Positions 1 through 9,850 of a DNA stretch of 64,000 bases are shown piece by piece. The stretch spans positions 40,994-104,993 of the forward strand of contig QVRM01005469.1 in the NCBI GenBank assembly GCA_003439945.1, given 5' to 3'. Source of the stretch: Dermanyssus gallinae. Its lineage: Eukaryota; Arthropoda; Arachnida; Mesostigmata; Dermanyssidae. How positions within the stretch are numbered: the first letter of the stretch is position 1; each line of letters starts with the position of its first letter. The notes under the pieces were generated by a model. It was given only the letters and a program-made list of their open reading frames with translations, ran no database searches and was not told where the DNA came from. The position numbers and the translations under genes were made by a program.

Positions 1-153
1 GCTATCATTGGATATACAACGTGGAAACGCCACGGCGGTGCTTGGCACCTGGTCTAGGTGGTCTACACCAGGCCTGGGCCTAGGGCTGATGTAGTTTGTC
101 GTCACGCTCGCTAGGGGACAATTTTTAACCCCGTTACGAGTTAAATAAAATTA

Positions 154-155
<2 letters not shown>

Positions 156-200
<45 letters not shown>
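156..200. repeat. (TA)n microsatellite
   Basis: Uninterrupted alternating TA tract of about 45 bp. It is the first of about 26 such arrays in the window. No recognised gene or mobile element adjoins it. Confidence 0.95.
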
Positions 201-204
<4 letters not shown>

Positions 205-651
205 AAAGGTGCAACTAACAAGGACAAGCGAATCGTATGCAGTTAGCTAGCGCCTACCCTAGTTTGTTATAAAGGCCAGACTATTTAATTGATGACAACT
301 CACGAGAACGTTCTCGAGTTACTCTACCCGAAGAGGCAAAATAAACAGTAACCCATTCGTGGAGTATTCCAGGCCAGCATGAGATAGCATGAGATTTTTT
401 ACGGGGCTAACAGCCATATTGACTTATCAGCATACACGGCATACGGAGTATGCAGACAGCGATCATGGCCGTAGAATCTGTGGCAGTACTTCAGTAACCC
501 GCTCTGAGGCTCAAGGATTTGATTTCCTGAAGGCAGATCGACAGAAGGATCGCACGGAATAAAGCAAGGTCTAGACAAGGTATTGCGTTTAGTATATGGA
601 TTATTCTGGCTGAGTGGAAGTTCCTTTGTGTCGCGTCAGCTAACACAGTGA

Positions 652-752
652 CAACGACAACAACAGCAACAACAAAACAACAACGACAACAACAGCAACA
701 ACAAAACAACAACGACAACAACACTAACAACAACGACAACAACAAAAACAGC
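652..752. repeat. CAA-rich minisatellite, 29-bp period
   Basis: A block rich in CAACAA, CAACGA and CAGCAA. The word CAACGAC recurs at 652, 681 and 710, giving an exact 29-bp period, then at 731 with a shortened unit. Because 29 is not a multiple of three, the array does not look like a coding homopolymer repeat. The minus strand reads through as low-complexity Val/Leu/Cys, which is an artefact of composition. Confidence 0.85.
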
Positions 753-853
753 GAAAAGTAGCATGCCGTATAGGCGTACGGTCGCCAGCGAGCCTGGCGT
801 AGATGTAACCACTTGCGCTACAACGCTATCGGATGTTCGTTGTTTTTCCAATT

Positions 854-1255
854 TTAAACCTCTGGGCTGCAAGGTATCCACTTTCTTCTTCGGTTCAAAA
901 TAAAAATGCCTATAAGGAAGAGCTTTTCGACACTTTGTGATATGCAATTTCCACACGCGGCGATTTTCAGATCGAATCGTCGAACGGTTCTGTATGTGCG
1001 TCGATTTAATATCGCTTCTATTTGTAAAATGTTATTTGTCCCGTTGATAGCAAATGTCGCACGTGTAGGGCCAGTACCGTCTAAATTGGCGCGAGTTGAA
1101 CCGTCTAAACTGTTCGAGTTGAATCTTTGTCGTATCTGGGATGCGCTTATCCGTTTGGTGGAAAATAGATGAATGCTCATGTTCAGTGCAACACGAATAC
1201 GTGTTAAGCATGGCAGAAAATGATGCGTCATTTTCGGAATGTCAGCAAAGCGCAC
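854..1255 (-). other. unrecognised open frame beside a transposase remnant
   Basis: A 133-codon open frame on the minus strand, rich in Arg, Asn and Ile. A stretch reading ISASQIRQRFN followed by a basic segment faintly recalls the bipartite DNA-binding part of Tc1-like transposases, but I cannot support that. It overlaps the start of the plus-strand transposase remnant at about 1205. It may be only a shadow frame of an old DNA transposon. No function is proposed. Confidence 0.2.
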
Positions 1256-1740
1256 CTTTTATTCATGCCGTCCGCGTGGGTCGGACATGCACCCAGATTG
1301 CAAATTTCCTTGGCGTCAGTCTACAGGCAGTTCAGCGGATCGCAGCCGATAACACGGTTGCAGGAATCTAAAACAGGTTCCTACACAGTAACAAAGAGCG
1401 CGCACAGCAAATGTTCAAGCGCTGATCGACACAGTCCAACTAGAAATGTTTGCGAATCAGCAATCTTGCGCATTATTTTAACATGGCCATAACGACATTT
1501 GTGCAGGTTTGTTCACGAATACCTGGGGAAATCCTATGTCATACAGGCCAGGCAAGATTATCTGAGGCCGCGAAAGCCAATAGAATCATCAAGTTCCAAC
1601 TTTCCTCTTCTTTCAGGCATGAAGCGGTGAGACGCCGTTCTTTCTTCTAGCCGAGCAGATCCGGTTTGAATCAATTGGACTACTGGGCATTGAACGTGAG
1701 TTAATGTCTCGAGCTGCTTACTTTGACTTGCTAACTGTTT
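1205..1740 (+). pseudogene. mariner/Tc1-superfamily transposase N-terminal remnant
   Basis: The frame from the ATG near 1210 begins MAENDASFSE and contains a helix-turn-helix-like stretch (TCTQIANFLGVSLQAVQRI). That is the usual N-terminal DNA-binding motif of mariner-type transposases. It breaks with a stop at about 1370. Related sense continues across other frames, with the words SEAAKANRI and FRHEAVRRRSFF near 1560-1650 resembling the segment just before the first catalytic Asp. No catalytic D..D..D region is visible before the (TA)n tract at 1757, so the element is truncated as well as frameshifted. Assignment rests on motif likeness only. No terminal inverted repeats were found. Confidence 0.5.
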
Positions 1741-1753
1741 TTATTATGAACGC

Positions 1754-1756
<3 letters not shown>

Positions 1757-1801
<45 letters not shown>
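1757..1801. repeat. (TA)n microsatellite
   Basis: Pure TA tract of about 45 bp lying just downstream of the transposase remnant. Confidence 0.95.
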
Positions 1802-1803
<2 letters not shown>

Positions 1804-2666
1804 TAATAGTCGTTGTTTTGCCCTACTAAGTACGAGAATAACATTTTCTCTGTTCGGACAAAAACGCACTTTAACCGCTGTTCAAGCAATCGCTGTATCA
1901 CACTGTAACAGCACCAGCCGAGGCCCAAAATCGTTCAGTCGCGGATAACGGCCAACAAGCGGTAAATAACAAATTCCTCTATAGAAGTTTGACCGAAAAA
2001 TAGGCTCCGAAGGGGCTCCGATAGAAGCGCAATAAATTAGGAACAAGTAAGATGGAGCTTCCGTGGACTGATATTTGTTGAGAGGCGCGTCATTGTCAGT
2101 AAGCTCAGCTGATATGTCAAACGTTGTTGCTGACCGATGCTGACAGCTAGTTCCACTTAATGAAAACTGTGCCCCTAGTGTCAAGACAATTTGTGACGCT
2201 GGTTGGCAAAACCCTATTGTTGCCCTTTCTCCACTTTTAAGGCACACCAAATGTTATTTCGGTGCTATCTGAACCAATGCCGGCTTCTTGTTGCTCTTGT
2301 TATTCTGTTTTTGTTCGTTTTTCAGACGCCAAAGTCTAGTTGGTCGCATTGTCCATTCTATTGTTCTTGCCAATGTGTTTTCCTATGTTGTCTGTCACTC
2401 TCCTCCCAATCCCAGCTGGTCGTTTTGTTCTGAGCAGCCGCTGAAAAGCGTCCGCTTTCTCGACTGAGTAGTTTGATGCCCTAAGCATCGGCAAAGCGAT
2501 AACCAAAGCCGGTTCTCCCGAAATATGACACGATTAACGTCACTAAAGCGTACGAGTTGCCAAAGCCACTAGATCAACAGTGCGGGCGGAATTCCATAAC
2601 ATTTTCACCGCCTATGCCGGCAGGGACTGATCACGATACCAGCTGTTGTATTTATATTTATTTAAA

Positions 2667-2670
<4 letters not shown>
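1802..2670. other. no recognised feature
   Basis: Unique-looking sequence. It holds a 122-codon minus-strand open frame (1882-2250) and a 76-codon plus-strand one (2203-2433). Neither resembles a family I know, and neither shows splice or promoter context. Confidence 0.5.

Positions 2671-2697
<27 letters not shown>
2671..2697. repeat. (TA)n microsatellite
   Basis: TA tract of 27 bp directly upstream of a SINE1 fragment; about 25 bp separate the two. Confidence 0.9.
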
Positions 2698-2721
2698 GCA
2701 GCAGAGCTTGAAGGCGCATTA

Positions 2722-2815
2722 AATAAAACCTTTTCGGGCTGACCCTTAGCCAAGATTTAACGTCCACGGGACTGCTTTTTGCATTGCTTCATAAACGGAC
2801 CCCATATAGAGAATA
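2722..2815 (-). mobile_element. SINE1 fragment (3' part)
   Basis: It matches the 3' half of the SINE1 family defined by the copy at 19691-19882. The shared words, in order, are GGGCTGACC, AGCCAAGATTTAACGTCCA, GACTGCTTTT, GCATTGCTTCATA and ACGGACCCC. The A-rich tail (on the minus strand) lies at the left end. The tRNA-derived head is missing, so this copy is 5'-truncated. Confidence 0.8.
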
Positions 2816-3270
2816 TATACAGTGGATGCAAAGCCGCCCATACACAGAAATATGTACAATATATGGAAAGCAGGAGGAAATGATTGCGAATCTGAACCCC
2901 AAAACAAAAATTAAGTAGACTAAAGTGCCTCTCGTACGGATTGCTATGTAAAATAAAAGAAGAGGGAGGCAGAGAGGTATGTGAAGATAATTTAGTATGG
3001 GTGCTTAACTAACATATACGCTATCGCTTTAAGCGCCGATGCAATGGTCAAGCCAAAAGCACCTTTATTTAAGGGTCATATATGCCTAAGTATACATTGT
3101 TTTGAACAAAATATTTTAAAAAAACAATATGTGCATTTGAGTATGCATGTACGAGTATATAGACTAAGTGATTGATTAAGAATGCAAATGAAGCGACACG
3201 TGTCTCTCAAAAACGTGTACACTTAGGATATTACTCTAACGTGTTACAGCCGAGACGAGAACCTGCTCTG
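2816..3270. other. no recognised feature
   Basis: AT-rich sequence with no open frame of note, no tRNA-like box and no repeat shared with the rest of the window that I could see. Confidence 0.5.
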
Positions 3271-3279
3271 ATTAGGGTT

Positions 3280-4700
3280 GTTTCGTTATTCAAAAGGGTT
3301 CTCAGTGGGGAATGGGAAGCGCATGCAACCAGGCTCCAGATCCCCTAGCAGCGACCGCTCAAAGGCGAGCTTTTCGGAGTCTTCGATAGCAAGAAAGCCG
3401 CGAAACACTTCGTCGTATAAGAATGCGCTTCAGTAATGCTGGATAAAAGGGTTATCCGGAGCGCCACTGCAAACTGCCTTTAGCTCCTCGTACAGGCGTC
3501 GCTCGAGTTCCTAGTGCATACTGAGCATTGTCAGCCTCATGTAGGAGTGCGATGGCGTTGTTCTCGGATCAGAAAAGGGAAAAGACTATTGATGGCGCAG
3601 CGGAGACAAGCGGATCCGTTATCCCCAGGCTCCCTTTGATATCGGAAGTTGCGCCTGTTTTCGAGCGGAAGGCGTCAGCGATTGATTAAGAAGAGACTCG
3701 AGGGCGTTAAGTGTCATCATGCTCAGTGAGCGGAGGTCTTCCAACCGCCCTGTTAAATCAGTTGCGTGAATAAGGTGGGTGACCCTGGCAGCGGAGAATG
3801 AAGATCGAAGTAAAAACAGTGCGCTGTGAGCACCAAGCGGGGTAAGGTTGTCAGCGACGTCCTTCAGCTTGCACTACCATTTTTCGAGTGCGCGAGGGTA
3901 ACCTTACATCATGGCAATAAGGCCTGGAAGGTGCGAAGATTAGTAGCCTGTGCTCTATCGCCTGTAACATAGATTTAACATTCTCGGGATTCAGCTCTAA
4001 AGCTGATGTTTCATGAAATTCAAGCAAGCGCAAAACGTAGTCAGCAACAACGTCTGGATTGCCTCCCAGCTCGCCATCATTCAAGTACCAAATATTGGTG
4101 AGCTGTTGTATCAAAGGCTCATCCTGTTGTAGCCCCGTGGCCGAGGCGGTGACATCGTCTGGGAGGACCAGGAAAGAAGCGTTATGGTCCGCTTGATCGA
4201 CGTAGTGCGTTAACTGGGAATACGGTGCCGCGACGGTCTTACAGAGTTGATCTCCTCTCGCAGAATTGAAGGTTTTACGAGGACCCCAGGAAGCGTTCGT
4301 AAATCGATGACCGGCAAGCTCGGGCGGCATGTATAGCCTCGGCCCCGGCTGGATGCAGCAAACCCAAGAGGGGCCGTCGCCTTGCAATGCCTATATCTCT
4401 GGTTCGATTATAGACAATCTTTGCGGCTCGCATGTGAAAGCCGTGCCTAACCAATATAGGCAGCAGTTGAGATGAAGGGGCGCCCCACTGGAGTAGGTGG
4501 ACGACTTTGGCCAGTACGCCCGCCAGCCGACTGGCTGTGTGCCCCAGGCTTGGAGATAGTTGGTCCATTAGCAGTCGGCGTTGGATAAAGTCAAGACCCA
4601 GGAACTCCAGAAAAACACTTGACCGCGGCTATAACTTTTTTCCTCGACGTAGTGCAGGAAAGCGGAAAGCTGGAAGTGGCTAGCCAGTCTAGGTCAGGTA
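3280..4700 (-). pseudogene. non-LTR reverse transcriptase pseudogene ('GLQQG/YLDD' type)
   Basis: Decayed RT read from high to low coordinates. Near 4250 is a motif-A-like stretch (FNSARGDQL). A motif-B relic, SATGLQQDEP, follows near 4120, where the family has GLQQGDP. The motif-C relic IWYLNDGELGGNPD has its YLND codons at 4076-4087; the second position of the expected DD pair is kept and the first has become Asn. Downstream, in other frames, come GRLEDLRSLSMMTLNALE and SGAWLHALPIPH (about 3330), which match the end of a third relative at 51240-51640. A sequence resembling the segment before motif A lies at 4275-4570. At least three frame changes and stops are needed, so it is inactive. The family name is uncertain; RTs of this type are common in arthropod genomes. 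Confidence 0.72.
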
Positions 4701-5159
4701 GGGCTGAGGAATGTTTATCGCAAAGGGCGGGTCATGTAAACCGTGCTGAGAGCCAGGACGTCCTACTATCCGATCAGCCTGGTGACGCTTGACACGTCAT
4801 CCTCAGTTTGCTTAAAGCTGGTCTGGAGCGGACACGGTCACTCGTGAAAGCCCGGTTTCTCGTTTGCCTGCGTTCAGCATTCGCCAGCGCTTCCACCATC
4901 TGCTTCCGTACCGGTTTTAGGATGACCCTTAAGAGAACTAATCCCTTTCCTGCACCTTCTATACTTTCGATGATGCGATCAGGCTGCTGTGAGTTGTTGT
5001 CGCTCGGTCTAGGCGTAGGAGAGGCCGCACTAATATATTGCACATATATTTCAATGGCAGAAAAGCCGTGCCATTTAGACTTCGTGACACTGATTGCGTC
5101 ATTTTTGTATCTATGACGTTTTTTTAAATATAGTTTTTTGTTTAAAGTTGTTCTGCGAG
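4701..5159. other. possible 5' continuation of the RT pseudogene; otherwise unassigned
   Basis: A 130-codon minus-strand open frame (4774-5166) lies upstream of the RT relic in the same direction. It is basic and unfamiliar, and its end overlaps the tail of a SINE2 copy. It could be the decayed N-terminal part of the element or chance. Confidence 0.25.
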
Positions 5160-5313
5160 TTTTCATGTCATATCCGATTTTTAATCCACTCCAGCATTTA
5201 CCTTGTCTAAATTAGGAACCATAAACACCAATTTAAGAGTGGCCGATCTGGTTATCGAACCCAAGCCTCCCTAATGCAGGGCAAAGGCTTTGCCACATAG
5301 CCATCTTGCTCGG
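5160..5313 (-). mobile_element. SINE2 copy (tRNA-derived)
   Basis: Reverse complement of the SINE2 family defined at 16266-16455. Shared words (plus strand) are TTTCATGTCAT, CCACTCC.GCATTTACC, TTGTCTAAATT, TAAGAGTGGCC, CGAACCC and GGCAAAGGCTTTGCC, ending at CTTGCTCGG. The B-box (GGTTCGA type) is degraded to GGTTCGATAACC on the minus strand. The A-rich tail would lie to the left, in the T-rich stretch at about 5118-5150. Confidence 0.85.
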
Positions 5314-6223
5314 TGATAACTGAATTCGCTTGTCTCGGTACACCTCCCTCTCTTCTGTTTCAATCTGCTCCAAGACTATGAACGAGCGCTTATGTGGATT
5401 GGCGCTTGTTAGGCAAAAGGACCACGTACGTCGTAGACAACGTACTAAGACTACGTCTGTTTAAAATTTCACAGCTGGCACCTATTTACTTGTTGCCTAC
5501 AGCAAGCTGTTGCCGTTGTAATTGCACGTTCTAAAAACAAATTTATACAAAATCACGTTTTGTTACGGGTAGGCAAAGGTTATGGTTTCTAATTTGTGTG
5601 CATTCTGGATACGTGGATGGCGGCGAGGAGGCAATGTGTGTGACGCAACGTACGGTTACGATATAACTCACGACTGCGTTATGCCTCAAGTAGAACGCAC
5701 CACGCGTGGATCCGATGCAGCTTAGCAGTGGCTTGAGACGGCGGGGAAATCCGGGAGATCGTGTTCTATCGCAAGGCGTTAGCTATACAAGGGTTGTTCA
5801 CCGTGTGACGCCGTGTTCGCGCCTGTCGGCCGCTTAACCATTGGATACGCTCATTCTTAGAGCTGCTAAAACCATCCACCAGCGGAGGCGCAAGGTTTTT
5901 TTGAGGAGCCTATATATTGCGGAACACGGTGAACTGCTACTGTGTTTTAACAGTCGATCTACCCATATGAGACCGATGATGAGACCATGTTCGTACCGAT
6001 ACATCTGCGCATGTTTTGCCTTTTTCATTATTTTCATAAACGGCTCTGTTGATTGATTACGTAAGCCGTATTATTAGTTTGTTATTATTAAGATTTTTTG
6101 TTTAGTAGTTTCAACGTATTTAGATAGCTTACCGTCCTCCTTGCTATTATGTTTCTCAATACCCGCGTGACGTGGTCGACCTATCCCATGGTTTGGTTTT
6201 TATGAGCGGGAATTGGTTTTCTT

Positions 6224-6225
<2 letters not shown>
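5314..6225. other. no recognised feature
   Basis: No frame longer than about 70 codons and no repeat relation noticed. Overlapping short frames at 5834-6056 are on opposite strands of the same stretch and look like chance. Confidence 0.5.

Positions 6226-6270
<45 letters not shown>
6226..6270. repeat. (TA)n microsatellite
   Basis: TA tract of 45 bp that runs directly into the 86-bp tandem duplication. Confidence 0.95.
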
Positions 6271-6276
<6 letters not shown>

Positions 6277-6446
6277 CACAGTCTCCAAGAATTTGCCCAA
6301 AATTTGTAGGATCGAATTCAACTTGGCGAAACATATTTTGCCAATGGAACAATATACATGTACACAGTCTCCAAGAATTTGCCCAACAAACTTTGGGATC
6401 GAATTCAATTTGGCGAAACATATTTTGCCAATGGAAGGAACAATGG
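6271..6446. repeat. 86-bp tandem duplication, two copies
   Basis: Unit 1 starts at 6271 and unit 2 at 6357. Both begin CATGTACACAGTCTCCAAGA and contain ATCGAATTCAA, TTGGCGAAACATATTTTGCC and AATGGAA. Only a handful of differences separate them, so the duplication is recent compared with most repeats here. All three open frames across it are by-products. Confidence 0.95.
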
Positions 6447-7621
6447 ACAAAAATGTTTTCTAAAACCATTCAATTAGTATTTGTTTTACCATAAATTCAG
6501 TAAACAGTTGATAAGTGTTTCACAATGAGTCACAATGTGACCGTGCGGTCAAACTACAAACACATCCTTCAATATGAAAACAGCTCGGTTTCATGCATAT
6601 GCGATGGTGGTATCCGTGCCAAGTCGTTTGGCAGGCTAGCGAGCGGTTCCTTTGCATGACTCTTTTTCATCTATGTGAATCTGGCCCTTGAAACCCTTAA
6701 GAAAACACATGAAAGATCTTACAAAAAACATAATTAGTAAGAAGAGCCTGACTTTAAACTTAGCTGATCACTGAATTATTCAACGGCCCACTAGCAAACA
6801 ACATCTGGCGTCAACAATGCCGAAACACAAACTTATCCTCAAGTCGCAACAGTCCCGCTCCACGTCGCCTTTCCTTCAACACTAGCCAACAAAGCAACGT
6901 CACAAGTGCAGCTGGTAGACAAAACACGGAACGTGACAATTCTTGACGCACAGTTGGGAGAGGAGGACATGTCGAGCACGTAGCTACAGAAACAAATAAA
7001 TTGACTCAGCTGAAAGCTGTAGAGAGGCACGCCATATCCCTGAACGTCCAAGAGTCAGAGCCCTCTTCGTCAGCACATTGGAGTTATCGCACTCTCCAGA
7101 CGCCCTTAAGGAGTACGCCAGCCGAATTGTTTGGCTCGACACAATGACGTAAAAGTGTCAAAGCTCGTTGTTATGAGTCAAGCATATTATAACAGCTACT
7201 GACGCTGATAAGTTGAATGCGCTACTGGATCCGTCAGTCAGTATGGCCAGAGGGTATGCATTTTAGATCGCACCGCGGACAGCTAAAGCCGTATAGAGTA
7301 TATAACGCAGTAAACGAGATGGGAGCTAACATTGACGCCAAGCGTTGCAGGCCAGACAGTGACAACGATAATAACTGTTGCCAACGGAACCGTAGAATGA
7401 AGATAGTTGAAAATGCGCGAATTTACTGACGCTGACTCATATTCATTGTAATTCACGATACGAATGAGAGCAATACCGCAGCGCCGCCTCTCTTCGCAGT
7501 ATTGCCTAGCCAACACACACTCTACTCAATGACCCGGCGGTTAGCGCGAAGCTGTTTCGCCGCCGGAACTCACACAGACCACACGTTCTCAATACCGCTG
7601 CGCTAGCTGCAATCAGTCAAC

Positions 7622-7624
<3 letters not shown>
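6447..7624. other. no recognised feature
   Basis: Moderate-complexity sequence with only short open frames (70-77 codons at 6839-7051, 7217-7429 and 7283-7516), none of a known family. Confidence 0.45.

Positions 7625-7660
<36 letters not shown>
7625..7660. repeat. (TA)n microsatellite at a LINE 3' end
   Basis: TA tract of about 36 bp. It abuts the 3' side of the minus-strand LINE that ends near 7661. Confidence 0.9.
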
Positions 7661-7662
<2 letters not shown>

Positions 7663-7769
7663 TTCATAAAATTTAGTCCGTGGACATAAAATGTGATAAA
7701 AGCCGTGCACTGCAAACCGTGTTATCACGTGCCTGTTGCTACGCTCTGGCTTCTTCTACTTTGCATTTA

Positions 7770-8042
7770 TCATCGCTTCGGTATTGAAGAATTCCGGGTC
7801 GAGTTCAAAAAATTTCGCCTTCCAATGCAGTCGTTGAAGGCTGTGACGCGAGGGAGGTTATAACGCCGCCTTAGGTCTTCTGTGAAAAGTGGAGTGTCTG
7901 CTAATGGGTAGACAAGCCGGTTGCGCATTGACGTATGGAGTCCCAGAGTCCGCTTCAGGAAGGCTGCCTTTATCTGATTTAGCTGGTCGAGGTTTCTGGG
8001 AGTCAGGTGCGCCCATATTAACTCTACTCTCTCTGAAGTCAA
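7770..8042 (-). pseudogene. LINE C-terminal coding segment
   Basis: Open frame of 90 codons, the best preserved part of the 10.1-7.66 kb LINE. The words LNQIKAAFLKRTLG and RNRLVYPLADTPLFTEDLRRR are characteristic of the region after the RT domain. Its ATG is internal to the original protein, so this is not a separate gene. Confidence 0.8.
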
Positions 8043-8090
8043 GGAGGCGATCCTCAGGTCGAAGAGACGAATGGCGCGAGGGACAGGCGG

Positions 8091-8110
8091 TATATATATA
8101 TATATATATA
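8091..8110. repeat. (TA)n inside LINE coding sequence
   Basis: TA tract of 20 bp between RT motif C and the C-terminal block of the minus-strand LINE. The family protein has no matching repeat, so the tract arose or was inserted after the copy integrated. Confidence 0.85.
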
Positions 8111-8289
8111 CGAGGGATACAAGGAATTTATTGACGTAGGCGGGAGGAAAGCTATCGATACGAAGAGGGTCATTACGCGCGACCCTGCCCCCTCTAATAA
8201 ACTTTAGTGCCTCCAGCTAAAGGTTAATTATTAACCCCAATTCTGTGACGGCCGTGTTGAGCCTTGCCAGAGCCTGTTAGACCTTAAAA

Positions 8290-8700
8290 CGGCAACTTCC
8301 ATAGATGGCTAAGTCGTCTGCGTATAGGAAAATCTTAACGAGATCTCTACAATACCAAATTCGCTTTGGCAGGTATTTTAAGAGGACAGAAACGAGAAGT
8401 GGACTCAGATTGTCCCCCTGGGCGTTGTTTGCGAGAACGCCGGCAGTTCTTGTAGGACTTTTATTATGAGGTTGAGCATATTCGAGAGAACCCTGACTTC
8501 TGCCAGGATGTTAAGCACTCGGTCACGTGGAGCGGAGTCAAAGGCGGCTTTGAAGTCGACGAATCCCGCGTACAGAGACTGCCCTGGTCGGGAGAGACAT
8601 CATCCAGGAGAATTCTCAGGTATAACGTCCGTGGACTCCAAGCTTAAAGCGCGCGCTCTTTGTTGAAATGCCTCTCTAGGCCGAAAGAGGAGATTGTGTT
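8290..8700 (-). pseudogene. LINE reverse transcriptase core
   Basis: The segment holds motif A (DFKAAFDS), then VLNILAEVRVLSNML, and motif C (FLYADDLAIYG). Upstream is LRRGFSQHNLLFRPREAFQQRAR, matching the GFR.G.S.....REA segment before motif A. Sense is spread over at least two frames. The substrate would have been its own RNA, copied at a nicked target site. Confidence 0.8.
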
Positions 8701-9064
8701 GGGAAAAGCCCCTTCTTAAGGCATTCGTTGAACAATGCTGTTCAACACGGAGCCAGTACGAGTAAGCTTGTAAGGTGTCCATTCTGAACGGCGCCCGGCC
8801 CTGATGTTTTGTGTTTGCGCAGCCCTTAAAGAGCCTACAGAACCTCCACGACCGTGAGGCCTATCTCGATTTGGTTCCGGTGTCCTGTCGCGTCCTCGTC
8901 CCAAACAGCGGCGATTAGTGGTGATTCGCAGGGGATCGTGTCACTCGATGCAAACATTGCGGTGAAATATCCGACAAGGGTGGCGAAGCTAATAGAACAG
9001 TAGGTCTGCCCACCGCGTATAAGCCGCTTGTATGGAGCTCGCTTTCGCGTGTGAAGAAGAAAAA

Positions 9065-9108
9065 ATACCTCGAACAACAGGAGGATAGCCTCCTGTTGTT
9101 CGAGGTAT
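9065..9108. repeat. perfect 20-bp inverted repeat (hairpin)
   Basis: Arms 9065-9084 and 9089-9108 are exact reverse complements (left arm ATACCTCGAACAACAGGAGG) with a 4-base loop ATAG. A-rich and T-rich flanks add a few more pairs after one mismatch. It lies between the endonuclease and RT parts of the decayed LINE, where no hairpin is expected. Confidence 0.97.
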
Positions 9109-9341
9109 ATTTTATTCTGCTAAGTGTATGTCCTCCGGCAGATCGTTCGGAAAACAGCAGCAAGCGGCTTAGCGGCAGGTTGCAGCTCTGCCAACAAATG
9201 GAGGGCCTTCTGCCTCGCTCGAGCAACGTGAGTGTTGTTGTAGTATCAAGGGTGATTTCTCCTATTTCTAGGGGAGCATGAAGACGATTGAAGGATCTCC
9301 ACGAAATGATCAGCATACTGCTCGACGACGAAGGTCGGAAA

Positions 9342-9850
9342 TTACGCTGGGGTAACTATGCAGCAACCATAGTCAGCTAGGGTATCACGTAAAGCTGTCC
9401 TGCAAATGGAGGAGGGACAATAGAGACGAGCGATGAAACCTCCCGCGACTATCAGAGGGGCAGCAGACGAAAGCGTGGCTTGAATGCCGCCGACCAACTT
9501 CTCAACGAGTGCGAGAGTAGGTTCCGAGTTCGCAGGCCTTGCGTAAGCCGCTATGAGTCGCAAGCTGGAGCCTCGTAGGGCCACGAGGTTGCCTCCGACG
9601 AGACAATGGGTAAGGTCCCGCACTTAATGGTTGTACAGCACGGACACTCCACCGCTGGGTCGTCCGGGAATGTCGGAGTTGCCAGAAGCTTGTGCCGATC
9701 CGTCCGGCCTGACCGATATGTCTCGGAGCCCAACCCGCCGCGACGCGGGTAGATCGATTTCGGTGTTCCTTGAAGATGGGTACGACCGGCAAACCTGAAT
9801 TTTCTGTCGGACCTAGCAGCTTTGACGGGGGGCGCGGACCCTGACCCTCG
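9342..9850 (-). pseudogene. LINE AP-endonuclease domain relic
   Basis: In the 93-codon frame ending at 9342, the words LRLIAAYARPA, then LVEKLVGGIQATL and APLIVAGGFIAR, follow the APE endonuclease pattern (AVY.P, then L..GDFNA). The catalytic Asp and Asn positions of GDFNA are altered to G and I. Upstream, across frames, RPDG...SDIPGRPSGGVSVLYN resembles the preceding strand. This domain nicks the target in intact relatives; here it is inactivated. Confidence 0.72.

Noticed and set aside
491..956. Cys/Val/Leu-rich minus-strand frames
   Set aside because: They are translations of the CAA-rich minisatellite.
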